This document shows, in pieces, positions 1-8,212 of a stretch of DNA of 38,967 nucleotides; positions within the stretch are counted from its first letter, which is position 1, and the number at the start of each line of letters is the position of its first letter. The notes under the pieces are model-generated. The model searched no databases and was not told the DNA's origin. It was given only the letters and a program-made list of their open reading frames with translations. Location of the stretch: assembly GCA_027618565.1 (NCBI GenBank), contig JAQCEQ010000024.1, positions 1 to 38,967 of the forward strand, read 5' to 3'. The stretch is from Planctomycetota bacterium (lineage in GTDB: Bacteria > Planctomycetota > Phycisphaerae > Phycisphaerales > SM1A02). The position numbers and the translations under genes were made by a program.

Positions 1-69
1 CGGCATCCCCATCTTCTTGAACTGCGACCAGTTCGGCAACGATGGCGGTGACTGCGACGGTGGCGGCGG
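1..69 (+). repeat. 69-bp exact direct repeat, copy 1
   Basis: Bases 1-69 are identical to 1174-1242 (offset 1173). Both encode the end of the LNR-like block (GIPIFLNCDQFGNDGGDC plus the start of a Gly linker). The left end of this copy is cut by the window, so the true repeat may be longer. Confidence 0.9.
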
Positions 70-2425
70 CGGCTGCGGCTCCGGCGGCGATTGCTGCGTG
101 GCGAACCCAGGGACGACGGGTTGCCTTGATTCGACGTGCTGCGAGACCGTTTGCGCTGCGGACCCCTATTGCTGCGCCACGGAATGGGATCAGATTTGCG
201 CCGATCAGGCTGCCGTGGCTTGCGCGGCCTGCCAGGCCTCCTGCACGCTTCCCTCCAACTCGACCACCGAGGCCGAGGCCTGCGGCGACGACACCAACGG
301 TGGCTGCAATGCAGCCGGCGAAACCGAGTCGATCGCCTTGGGCGATTCTGTCCGTGGCACCTTCTGGGCCTCCGGCGGCACCCGCGATACCGACTGGTAC
401 TACCTGACCGTGACTGAGGGCACCGAAGTGCAGCTCTCGATTTCCTCGGTGGCCCCCTGCTTTGCGGCACTGGTGGACCTCGCCTGCGGCGGCATCATCG
501 GTTCGAGCGCAACCGCGGGCGCCTGCCCCGGCACCTCGTTCCAGTGCGTCCCCGCGGGCAGTTACTATGTCGTTGCGCTCCCCTCTTCCTTCGACGGCTT
601 CGCCTGCGGCACTGGTGCCGTGAACGATTATGTCCTCGAAGTGAGCGGCATTGCGTGCGACGCCACCCCGCCTGCCAACGACCAGTGCGCCAACGCGATC
701 GAGGCGTTCGAGGGCTACACCGCCTTCGACACCACCTTCGCGCTGACCGACTGGGGCCAGGTGTCGTGCGGCTTCGGCGGTGCACCGTTCCTGAACGAGG
801 TGTACTTCACCTTCACCGCCACGCAGACCGGCAACTACCAGATCGAGACCTGCACTGGCTCCGCGCCGTACGACTCGGGCATCGAGGTGTACGACATGTG
901 CCCAGAGGCTGGTGGCACGCTTCTCGCGTGCAACGACGACGGATCAGGCTGCTCCAACTTCTCGTCGAGCGTCTTCGTCGGACTGACCAGTGGTCAGACC
1001 GTCACCATCCTCATGGGTGGCTGGAATGGCGCGACTGGTGCCACCGAGATGAACATCATGTTCGTCGGTGACCAAGCCTGCCCAGCTGGCGAAATCGAAG
1101 ACTGCAACGGCAATTGCTGCCCAGACTTCTGGGTTGGCGACGGCTACTGCGACGACGGCTCCTACAACTGGAACGGCATCCCCATCTTCTTGAACTGCGA
1201 CCAGTTCGGCAACGATGGCGGTGACTGCGACGGTGGCGGCGGTGGTGCCGGCTGTGGCGACCCCGCGGCAGGTGACTGCTGCGTGGCCAACGGAACCCCG
1301 GCCTGCGCCGATGCGGACTGCTGCTCGGCTGTGTGCGCCGTCGATGCCTTCTGCTGCGACACCGAATGGGATCAGATCTGCGCTAATGCGGCCGTCGCAT
1401 CCTGCGCAGTCTGCGGCGGCGGCGGCGGAGCACCTGCCAACGACAACTGCGCTGATGCAGTTGGCGTGGGCGTGGGTTCCTATACGTTCAGCACGGTCGG
1501 TGCCACCACCGACGGCGCCAACCCCACCGACCCGTCGTGCGGCGGCTTCGATGCCACCTTCTATAACGACATCTGGTTCCTCTTCACGGCACCAGCTGCT
1601 GGATCGTTCTCGGCCACCACCTGTGGTGCATCGTTCGACACCCGCCTGGATGTCCTTAGTGCGTGTGGCGGCAACCTGATCGCCTGCAACGATGATGATG
1701 CCAACTGCGGCCTGTCGTCGACGGTGAATTTCGATGCCACCTCGGGCCAGACGCTCCTGATCCGCCTCGGCGCCTACGGCGCTGCGGGTTACGGCACCGG
1801 CACGCTTGTCATCTCTACTGGTGGCGGCGGTGGCGGCGGCGGCGCAGGCACGTCCTGCGCCCAGTCCGTGGTCATCTCGGCCGGCGATACGGCGTTCAAC
1901 AACACCGGAATGACCGAGGACATTGACCTCACCGGTTACTGCGACCCCGGTCCGGCCGGTACGGACATCGTCTACAACGCTCAGTGGTTCGCGTTCAGCC
2001 CGACCCAGTCTGGCTCGTACGACGTGTCCACCTGCAACCAGGCGACGTTCGACTCGAAGATTGCCGTCCTCACCTCGTGCGACGCGACCTCGGTCGTGGC
2101 GTGCAACGATGACGGCGATGGGTGCGCTGGCTACAGCAGCTTCCTCACCTTCGAGGCCAGCTGCGACACCACCTACTTCATCGTGCTTGGTGGATACTCC
2201 GCGACGACGCCGCTAGGCACCGGCACCCTCTCGGTGTCGACGGCCAACGGCGTCGACTGCGGTGGCGGCGGCGTGGACGGCGACCTGGACGGCGACGGCC
2301 AGGTCAACGGCGCCGACCTCGCGATCTGCCTCGGCAGCTGGGGCGGCCCCGGCGGCGATGCAGACGGCGACGGCACCACCAACGGTGCCGACCTCGCCAT
2401 GATTCTGGGCAACTGGGGCGTCTAA
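2..2425 (+). CDS. Large secreted Cys-rich modular protein with dockerin-like C-terminus (5' partial)
   Basis: The frame is open from the first full codon of the window, so the N-terminus and any signal peptide lie upstream; 807 residues are visible. The order is: the end of a Notch/LNR-like block (NCDQFGNDGGDC); an eight-Cys module with CC..VC..D..CC...WD..C; several all-beta segments resembling bacterial pre-peptidase C-terminal (PPC) domains, each with an aromatic strand and an 'ACNDDG'-type loop; a complete LNR-like block (NGNCCPDFWVGDGYCDDG...); a second eight-Cys module; two more PPC-like segments; and a C-terminal pair of Ca-binding-like motifs (DLDGDGQVNGADLA and DADGDGTTNGADLA), each ending LGxWG. 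Poly-Gly linkers separate the blocks. The C-terminal pair resembles type I dockerin repeats, known in planctomycetes as endings of exported proteins. An extracellular or surface role is likely; substrate unknown. An intrinsic terminator follows at 2479-2509. Confidence 0.85.
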   Translation, partial: GIPIFLNCDQFGNDGGDCDGGGGGCGSGGDCCVANPGTTGCLDSTCCETVCAADPYCCATEWDQICADQAAVACAACQASCTLPSNSTTEAEACGDDTNGGCNAAGETESIALGDSVRGTFWASGGTRDTDWYYLTVTEGTEVQLSISSVAPCFAALVDLACGGIIGSSATAGACPGTSFQCVPAGSYYVVALPSSFDGFACGTGAVNDYVLEVSGIACDATPPANDQCANAIEAFEGYTAFDTTFALTDWGQVSCGFGGAPFLNEVYFTFTATQTGNYQIETCTGSAPYDSGIEVYDMCPEAGGTLLACNDDGSGCSNFSSSVFVGLTSGQTVTILMGGWNGATGATEMNIMFVGDQACPAGEIEDCNGNCCPDFWVGDGYCDDGSYNWNGIPIFLNCDQFGNDGGDCDGGGGGAGCGDPAAGDCCVANGTPACADADCCSAVCAVDAFCCDTEWDQICANAAVASCAVCGGGGGAPANDNCADAVGVGVGSYTFSTVGATTDGANPTDPSCGGFDATFYNDIWFLFTAPAAGSFSATTCGASFDTRLDVLSACGGNLIACNDDDANCGLSSTVNFDATSGQTLLIRLGAYGAAGYGTGTLVISTGGGGGGGGAGTSCAQSVVISAGDTAFNNTGMTEDIDLTGYCDPGPAGTDIVYNAQWFAFSPTQSGSYDVSTCNQATFDSKIAVLTSCDATSVVACNDDGDGCAGYSSFLTFEASCDTTYFIVLGGYSATTPLGTGTLSVSTANGVDCGGGGVDGDLDGDGQVNGADLAICLGSWGGPGGDADGDGTTNGADLAMILGNWGV
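1174..1242 (+). repeat. 69-bp exact direct repeat, copy 2
   Basis: Second copy of the 1-69 segment inside the same reading frame. The first difference on the right is at position 70 versus 1243 (c/t). Nucleotide-level identity in a modular protein suggests recent duplication or gene conversion of the block. Confidence 0.9.
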
Positions 2426-2478
2426 TCGCGCCTCCTGGTCACCCTCCCTCGGGAGGTTGACAGAATCCTGCCTCAACA

Positions 2479-2509
2479 CCCCCCGGTCTTCGGACCGGGG
2501 GGTTTTTTT
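2479..2509 (+). terminator. Rho-independent terminator
   Basis: A perfect 10-bp stem (CCCCCCGGTC / GACCGGGGGG) closes a TTCG tetraloop and is followed directly by seven Ts. It lies 54 nt after the stop of the first Cys-rich gene and separates it from the next gene. Confidence 0.95.
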
Positions 2510-2517
2510 CGCGTTCC

Positions 2518-2545
2518 TTGCTTTCGCCGGTCGATCGGCGATACT
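2518..2545 (+). promoter_or_regulatory. Possible promoter for second Cys-rich gene
   Basis: TTGCTT (2518-2523), a 16-bp spacer, then GATACT (2540-2545), just after the terminator and 13 nt before the ATG at 2559. The hexamers match the sigma-70 consensus only partly and no Shine-Dalgarno is seen. Confidence 0.35.
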
Positions 2546-2558
2546 GTGGGACTGGACC

Positions 2559-4370
2559 ATGCGTGAGCCATCCCACGAGCCCGTTCGGTCGAGGGTTGCT
2601 CCTCGCCCTCACCCCCCATGGCGACCCTGGCTGTGGGTGTACATCTTGGCGTGCGCCTGGGTCCCTCAGGCTCACGCGCAGGTGCAATGCGTCCCCCTCA
2701 GTTGTCTCGTCCCGCACGCTGGGAACGGATGCGACGATGTCACGTGCTGCGAGACGATCTGCCAGTTCGATCCGACCTGTTGCGAGAACGGCTGGGACGC
2801 CCACTGCGTCACCCTCGCGCATGCCACATGCCAGATCTGCGGGGCGAGCGGGACCGGCTCGTGTTACTCGGCCCACTCGGGCGCGAGTTGCGCCGATGCA
2901 GCGTGCTGCGCGACCGTGTGCTCCATCGATCCCTTCTGCTGCGACGAGAGTTGGGATGTGCTGTGCGCCATCTTGGCCAGCTCGATGTGCCAGGGCACGG
3001 TGCTTGAGTGCGGCGATCCCCAGGCGGGCGACTGCCACGCGCCGCACGCTTCAACCGCGTGTGCTGATGCCACGTGTTGCGAGGCTGTGTGCGCGCTCGC
3101 CCCGGAGTGCTGCCAGAACTCTTGGGACTTCATCTGCGCTGGAATAGCCGACTCGATCTGCCTGACGGGCGCCTGCCCGGTCGACTGCTCCCCCACTGCG
3201 GGCACGCACGGCGAAGGCTGCGTGTCCTATGACGCGTCGTGCGGGCAACCCGCAACCGTCATCGCGCCGGGTGGCGCCTTGTGCGGGACGCTTCCGGTGA
3301 CGGATGGACTGTCCGACCTGGATGTGTATTCCGTTGTGGTCTCCGATATCGACGGCGATGGGGTCGCCAGGGTCACGCTGACGCTTGAGTCGGCAGGTCC
3401 GGCGTTTGCGGCGCTGGTTCAGGATTCCTGCAGTCCATGGGGACCCTCGCCGCTTGTGGTGCAGACTGAACTGTGTGGCCCGGTCTCCGCCGCCGCATGC
3501 GTTGAGGCAGGAGCGTGGGTGGTGGTGGTCAGCCCGGGCGTGTTCCCTACTCCCGACCACAGCCAGCGACTGTGTGCGGAGAGCCAGTACGAACTCTCAG
3601 TGGATGTGAACCAAATCTGCGGCGAGCCATGTGGCATTGGCGAGCCCTGCGATGTCCCACACGCCGGTCCCGGTTGCCTCGACGGCGACTGCTGCCAGGC
3701 GGTTTGTGCGATCGATCCCCTGTGCTGCTCGTTGGCGTGGGATACGGTGTGCGTCAAGGCCACCGTGGCCAACTGCAGCGTGGCGCCCCCGTCCTATGAC
3801 GATTGCGCCAACGCAGCCGTCATTGGTGAAGGCACCTTCGATCTCCAGCACCTCGCGGCCACCCTGGATGGCCCAGCCCTCCCGCCGGGATGCACCCCCG
3901 GTGGGGCCAAGAATGTCCAGCGTGATCTCTGGTGTCGCGTGACCGGAGTGCGCGGAACCGTGCTCATTTCCACCTGTGGCGGCGAGGAGGATCCAACTCT
4001 TCAGTTGTACGAAGGCACCTGCGCCAGCCTGGCGCTGGTCTACTGCGCGGAGCCGATCATCGGCCAGTGCCCCTCGGGGGATGCCGCCAGCGCCATCCAG
4101 GTGAGCGCAGACTGCAGTGATGAATTTCTCATCAGGGTGGGCTTTGTCCCGGGCCAGGTCGGGAGCGCCGTCCTGACGGTCGATGGGATCGCCTGCGTGT
4201 CGTGCGATGCTGACCTGGATGCCAGCGGGGATGTGGATGGGACTGACATGGCGGTCGTCCTTGGGAACTGGGGCGGCCAACCATCAGGCGGAGGCGATGT
4301 GGACGCCGACGGGCTCATTGACGGGGCGGACTTGGCGGCGATCCTTGGGGCGTGGGGACCATGTCCCTGA
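2559..4370 (+). CDS. Secreted protein with four eight-Cys modules and dockerin-like C-terminus
   Basis: The protein has 603 residues. The ATG at 2559 is chosen because it opens a signal peptide (basic n-region, WLWVYILACAWV core, cleavage after AHA). Three consecutive eight-Cys modules follow (CC..[VI]C......CC...WD..C), then a PPC-like beta domain, a fourth module, a second PPC-like domain, and a C-terminal pair of Ca-binding-like motifs (DLDASGDVDGTDMAVVLGNWG and DVDADGLIDGADLAAILGAWG, quoted in part). It shares this architecture with the upstream gene but lacks the LNR-like block and the poly-Gly linkers, so the two look like diverged paralogues. Its 3' end overlaps the convergent acyl-CoA synthetase by 56 nt. 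A surface or extracellular structural or binding role is inferred; no catalytic motif is visible. Confidence 0.85.
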   Translation: MREPSHEPVRSRVAPRPHPPWRPWLWVYILACAWVPQAHAQVQCVPLSCLVPHAGNGCDDVTCCETICQFDPTCCENGWDAHCVTLAHATCQICGASGTGSCYSAHSGASCADAACCATVCSIDPFCCDESWDVLCAILASSMCQGTVLECGDPQAGDCHAPHASTACADATCCEAVCALAPECCQNSWDFICAGIADSICLTGACPVDCSPTAGTHGEGCVSYDASCGQPATVIAPGGALCGTLPVTDGLSDLDVYSVVVSDIDGDGVARVTLTLESAGPAFAALVQDSCSPWGPSPLVVQTELCGPVSAAACVEAGAWVVVVSPGVFPTPDHSQRLCAESQYELSVDVNQICGEPCGIGEPCDVPHAGPGCLDGDCCQAVCAIDPLCCSLAWDTVCVKATVANCSVAPPSYDDCANAAVIGEGTFDLQHLAATLDGPALPPGCTPGGAKNVQRDLWCRVTGVRGTVLISTCGGEEDPTLQLYEGTCASLALVYCAEPIIGQCPSGDAASAIQVSADCSDEFLIRVGFVPGQVGSAVLTVDGIACVSCDADLDASGDVDGTDMAVVLGNWGGQPSGGGDVDADGLIDGADLAAILGAWGPCP

Positions 4371-5814
4371 GCGCACGGCGAAGGATCTTGCCCGTCGCGT
4401 TTCTCGGCAGCGCCTGGACGAAGTGAAACTCACGGGGAATCTTGAAGGGCGGGAGCACTTCGCGGAGCTGGGATCTCAGTTCGGATTCGGTCAGCTCGGC
4501 GTTCTCGTGCAACTCCACGAACGCGATGGGGACCTCCCCGCGGGACTCGTCCGCCTTGCCGATGACCGCGCTGGCCTTCACCGCCTCGTTTCTCTCGATG
4601 GCCTCCTCGATCTCGCGCGGAAAGACATTCTCACCGGAGATGATGAGCATCTCTTTCAGTCGACCAGTGATGAAGAGATGCCCGTCGACGTCGAAGTGGC
4701 CGATGTCCCCGGTGCGGAAGTAGCCGTGCTCGTCAAACGCAGCGGCGGTCTCCTCGCGAAGGCCAAAGTAGCCGCGCGTCACATTGTCGCCACGGATTCG
4801 GATCTCGCCCTCGGCACCCGCGGCGACAGCCTGGCCGGTCGTGGGATCGATGATGACTTGTTCCACGCCACGCAGTGGCGGCCCAACGCTGCCGGGACGA
4901 AACTCTTCGGGGCGACACCAGTTGGCGACCGGCGAGGTTTCCGTGAGGCCATAGCCCTCGGAGATCTGCACGCCGAATCGTTCCCTGAATCGATCCGAGA
5001 CGGCGCGCGGCAGCGGCTCGGCGCCGCTCACGGCGTACGTGAGGGAGCGGAAGGCGTCGGCATCCACATCGCGCGCGGACGCCAGCGCGTTGTACATCGA
5101 TGGAATGGCGATGAAGGCGGTGGGGCGATGGGTCGCGGCAAGCGTCAGCAGCCGCTTGGGCATGAACTTGGCCGTATAGATCACGCGAGCGCCAATGAGG
5201 ATCGGCAGGATCGTGAGTATGGTGAGGCCAAAGCTGTGGAACTGCGGAAGCACCCCGAGCAGGGAGTCGCGCGAAGTGAAGTGCACCCAGTCGCGCACCT
5301 GTTCGGCATTGGCGAGGAGGTTTTGGTTGGAGAGCATGACCCCCTTGGGGCGTCCCGAGGTCCCGCTCGTGTAGAGCAGCACCGCCAGGTCGTCGGGCGC
5401 CGTGCCGGGAATCCAGAGTCGTGGGAGCGGGAGCCGCCGCTTCAAGCGGTCGACCAGGATCGGCTGCACGGTTGATGGCAGCCCCCCCACCAGCTGGAGC
5501 ATCGGCTCCACGGTGAGGCAGGCGTCCAGACCCGCATCCGCGCAGACATGGGCCAGTTCCTCGCGTGAAGAGAGGTAGTTGAGCGGCACCGGGACACGGC
5601 CTCGCTGCCAGCACGCCATGAGGGCCGCGGGAAAGAGGCCCGAGGTGGGCAGCATGATGCCCACGCGGGGCGCACGGCTGACATCCAGTGCCCCGGCAAA
5701 CATCCAGGAGGCGGCGAGTAGGTCGATCCCCCGCCAGCTGCGCCAGTCGTCGATCACCAAAGTGCGGCGAGCGTGCAGGAGGAGCGATCGTTGGAAGCGT
5801 CGGGCGAGCGACAT
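4315..5814 (-). CDS. AMP-forming acyl-CoA synthetase (fatty acid-CoA ligase family)
   Basis: This is an ANL-superfamily adenylating enzyme of 499 residues that should activate a carboxylic acid, probably a fatty acid, to acyl-AMP and then acyl-CoA in the cytoplasm. Visible motifs are the P-loop YTSGTSGRPKG (residues 148-158), YGLTETSP (from 288), the YFRTGDIG and GRLKEML hinge segment (about 365-390), and the C-terminal catalytic Lys in NATGKILRR (K476). The N-terminus is shorter than in classical FadD. The start at 5814 is chosen because the protein reads MSLARRF and upstream codons look non-coding. No Shine-Dalgarno precedes it; instead a six-codon SD-led frame ends 4 nt upstream. It is divergent from the SPOR lipoprotein by only 23 bp. 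Substrate chain length cannot be read from sequence. Confidence 0.9.
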   Translation of the reverse strand: MSLARRFQRSLLLHARRTLVIDDWRSWRGIDLLAASWMFAGALDVSRAPRVGIMLPTSGLFPAALMACWQRGRVPVPLNYLSSREELAHVCADAGLDACLTVEPMLQLVGGLPSTVQPILVDRLKRRLPLPRLWIPGTAPDDLAVLLYTSGTSGRPKGVMLSNQNLLANAEQVRDWVHFTSRDSLLGVLPQFHSFGLTILTILPILIGARVIYTAKFMPKRLLTLAATHRPTAFIAIPSMYNALASARDVDADAFRSLTYAVSGAEPLPRAVSDRFRERFGVQISEGYGLTETSPVANWCRPEEFRPGSVGPPLRGVEQVIIDPTTGQAVAAGAEGEIRIRGDNVTRGYFGLREETAAAFDEHGYFRTGDIGHFDVDGHLFITGRLKEMLIISGENVFPREIEEAIERNEAVKASAVIGKADESRGEVPIAFVELHENAELTESELRSQLREVLPPFKIPREFHFVQALPRNATGKILRRALRDMVPTPQGSPPSPPRQ

Positions 5815-5818
5815 GCGG

Positions 5819-5839
5819 TTACGATAGGTCCCACGGCAT
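5819..5839 (-). other. Possible six-codon leader ORF before acyl-CoA synthetase
   Basis: On the minus strand AAAGGAG (5851-5845) stands 5 nt before an ATG that opens MPWDLS-stop. The stop ends 4 nt before the synthetase ATG at 5814. It has the best ribosome site in this interval, so coupled re-initiation is possible; it could also be chance. Confidence 0.3.
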
Positions 5840-6686
5840 GGATGCTCCTTTCTCCCGCTCGACAGCGTGCGCCATCGCGACCTTGGGAATGGTCGCAAGT
5901 CTTATCGGCGGCTGCGAGACCGCGCCAACCACGACCGGGCATCGGGACTCTGGATTGGCCAAGGCCGAGCAGGCCTACCGCGCCGGCCAGTGGCTCAACG
6001 CGTACGACGAGGGGACGGCTGCCGAAGCCACGCTTGCCAGTCCCGACCGTGAGCGTGCCGCGTTGATCGCTGGCTCCGCAGCAGCGCGGCTTGGGGAATT
6101 GGGTCGAGCTCAGCTTCTGTTGACTACCGCCGCGCGTTCAGCTGATGGCTCGGTCCGTGGTGAGGCGCTGGTCACGCGGGCATCGATCAGCGAGTCCCAG
6201 GGAGATCGAACATCGGCAGTGGCCGATCTTGAAGCGGCGATCCCGCTGCTTGCGAACCGCGACGCCACTCGGGCCCGAGCACAATTGCAGCGTCTCCAAC
6301 TGGCAAGCTCGGTTGCTGCCACGCGGCCTGGGGCGACTTCGCCCTCGACATCCGCCTCGGCCTCCGCCCCCTCGGCGACACGAACCAAGCCGACCGTACC
6401 ACCGGCTGTGACGACCGCCCCGGAGCCCGCGCCCGCCGCCGCCACCAAGCGCTGGATCATGCAGGCCGGTGTCTACACCCGCAAGGCGTCGGCGACTCGT
6501 CGAGCAGCCCAATTGAAGCCTGAGTGTGATCGCCTCAAGCTGGGAGATCCGGTCATCGAGAAAACAAGGGTCGCCGGCCGCGCGGCATACCGCGTCGTGC
6601 TGGGCATTTTCTCCAGTCGTGACAACGCCGAGAATGCAGTGAGACAGCTTGGTCGCACCGATGTCATTGTTCAGGCGGAGCGTTGA
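5838..6686 (+). CDS. SPOR-domain lipoprotein with TPR-like region
   Basis: The 282-residue protein has an N-terminal lipoprotein signal with lipobox LIGGC (Cys26). An Ala-rich helical region resembling TPR units follows (AEQAYRAGQWLNAYDEG; about 35-150), then a Ser/Thr/Pro/Ala-rich linker (about 155-200) and a C-terminal SPOR domain (about 203-282: RWIMQAGVYTRKASA... YRVVLGIFSSRDNAENAVRQL). SPOR domains are known to bind denuded septal peptidoglycan glycans, so a periplasmic cell-division or wall role is likely. The start at 5838 lies in a CATG shared with the minus-strand leader ATG; only a weak AGG precedes it. The 3' end overlaps the convergent globin gene by 23 nt. Confidence 0.85.
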   Translation: MDAPFSRSTACAIATLGMVASLIGGCETAPTTTGHRDSGLAKAEQAYRAGQWLNAYDEGTAAEATLASPDRERAALIAGSAAARLGELGRAQLLLTTAARSADGSVRGEALVTRASISESQGDRTSAVADLEAAIPLLANRDATRARAQLQRLQLASSVAATRPGATSPSTSASASAPSATRTKPTVPPAVTTAPEPAPAAATKRWIMQAGVYTRKASATRRAAQLKPECDRLKLGDPVIEKTRVAGRAAYRVVLGIFSSRDNAENAVRQLGRTDVIVQAER

Positions 6687-7068
6687 CCAGGAAGTCGGCG
6701 GTGTAGACGAAGTACTCCCACATCGCCTCCGCCGCGGGCTTCGGAATGCCGCTGTCCTCCAGCGCGCCCTTCATGTGGCCCAGCCAGAGGTCGCGTTCGC
6801 GAGGACCAATCCGGAACGCCGTATGACGCATGCGCAGTCGCGGGTGGCCCTTGCGGGCGGAGTAATCGCCCGGCCCCCCGAAGTACTGGATGAGGAATTC
6901 TGCCTGGTTGCGGATCGGTTCCTCCAGGTCCTCCGGGAACATCCCGCGGAGCGCTGGGTCGGCATCGAGCCGCCCGTAGAACGCGCGCGCCAGAGTCCAG
7001 AAGGGTTCTGGGCCAAGTTGCTCATAGAGTCGGGGAATCAGTCGTGGCGGCGTGGCATCGGTGTTCAT
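6664..7068 (-). CDS. Group II truncated hemoglobin
   Basis: The 134-residue protein has the 2-on-2 globin pattern of the HbO group. The segment RLRMRHTAFRIGPRERDLW contains the proximal His F8 (His82) and the group II hallmark Trp G8 (Trp95). Tyr31 fits B10 and Phe44 fits CD1. A haem-binding protein that handles O2, NO or peroxide in the cytoplasm is expected; physiological ligand unknown. The start MNTDATPP at 7068 gives the usual family length. It is convergent with the SPOR lipoprotein (23-nt overlap) and divergent from the exported helical-repeat protein (67-bp gap). Confidence 0.92.
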   Translation of the reverse strand: MNTDATPPRLIPRLYEQLGPEPFWTLARAFYGRLDADPALRGMFPEDLEEPIRNQAEFLIQYFGGPGDYSARKGHPRLRMRHTAFRIGPRERDLWLGHMKGALEDSGIPKPAAEAMWEYFVYTADFLVNAPPEQ

Positions 7069-7135
7069 CGGGCATAGAGTAATGGGGTTGGCGCGGGGGA
7101 TGGTTCCTTCGATGCATCCGCAAAGGACAACAATC

Positions 7136-8212
7136 ATGACTCGACTCGCTCCCGTCCCCCGCTTGAGCCGCATCCCATCGCTCGTCGCTGCAGCGGCCGT
7201 GGCGCTCCTCGCCGGTTCGGCCTGTGCCCAGCTGCATCAGGGGGCCGCTGATGCCACGAGTGATTCCCCGGTTCCTCCCAACCTGACGAGACCTCTCCCA
7301 AGCTCCGGTTCGGTTCCTCCGATATACGACGCCAAGGGCGGAGATGCGAGTGCCGTTGCCGCCGCGAAGACTGCTGATCTGGACCCTCGTCGGGCAGGCG
7401 CCGATGAGTCCATGGCGGAACCCAGCGGAAATTTTGACCAGCGCGCATTCCAGCGTGAAGTACTCGCGCTCCGGACGGAACACTTTGGGAAGCAGAAGGA
7501 TCCGTCCGCGCGCGCCGCAGGCATGGCAAGACTGACCGAGTACACCGACTGGCGCGGATTCCAGACCCTTCACGAGGTGCTCTGCAAGGAGCAGGACGAT
7601 GTTCGGCTGGCCCTGCTGGACCACTACCTCTCGCAGGGTGGAGCCGGCCAAGGTGCCTTGGCGTGGGTGGCCATCCATGAGCGCGATCCGGCCATCCGAA
7701 ACGAGGCGACCCGGCGGATCGAGACTCCCGCGTGCAACGAAGTGCTCGCAGTGCTGGACGGAGCGCTTCGGTGCCGCAACCATCGCATCGTGAACAGCGC
7801 CGGCCTGCTGGCGGGCGCGATCACGGCGCTGCCCGCGATTCCCCTCTTGATGATGGCGCAGATCGCGCAGGACCCGGTTCAGGACCAGGGCGACCTTGCC
7901 TGGATTTCCATTGGCACGCAGCAGTCCTATGTGGCCAGCCTGATCCCCGTGACCGGCGACAACTCAGGCGCGTTCCAGCCCGTGATCGGCGTGCTGCAAG
8001 AGGGCGTGGTGCTGCGTGTGCGCGATGCGGTCGCCATTTCCTACCGAGTCGATGTCCACAATTCGCTGGTCACGATGACCTCGATGGACTGGGGGCAGAA
8101 CACCGCGCAGCTGGCGTGGGACCCGTGGGCCTGGGCCCGCTGGTACAACGAGGAATATGTGCCTTTCAAGCAGGCGCAGGCGAGCTCGCGGCCGTCGCAT
8201 CCAGCGCCTTGA
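7136..8212 (+). CDS. Exported HEAT-like helical-repeat protein, function unknown
   Basis: The 358-residue protein begins with a signal peptide (hydrophobic core about residues 15-30, cleavage after ACA or ACAQ). A low-complexity segment follows, then a region of alternating short helices with HEAT-like character (LARLTEYTDW, LALLDHYLSQGG, RDPAIRNEATRRI; about 110-240). The C-terminal part is mixed and aromatic (DWGQNTAQLAWDPWAWARWYNEEY). AAAGGA at 7122-7127 lies 8 nt before the ATG and fixes the start. No family name can be given with confidence; periplasmic or surface location is inferred. Its last 47 nt overlap the convergent aminotransferase. Confidence 0.8.
   Translation: MTRLAPVPRLSRIPSLVAAAAVALLAGSACAQLHQGAADATSDSPVPPNLTRPLPSSGSVPPIYDAKGGDASAVAAAKTADLDPRRAGADESMAEPSGNFDQRAFQREVLALRTEHFGKQKDPSARAAGMARLTEYTDWRGFQTLHEVLCKEQDDVRLALLDHYLSQGGAGQGALAWVAIHERDPAIRNEATRRIETPACNEVLAVLDGALRCRNHRIVNSAGLLAGAITALPAIPLLMMAQIAQDPVQDQGDLAWISIGTQQSYVASLIPVTGDNSGAFQPVIGVLQEGVVLRVRDAVAISYRVDVHNSLVTMTSMDWGQNTAQLAWDPWAWARWYNEEYVPFKQAQASSRPSHPAP

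Noticed and set aside
1-2425. Repeated GGC-rich stretches as a possible CRISPR or microsatellite
   Set aside because: They are in-frame Gly linkers and diverged protein modules with no regular spacers.
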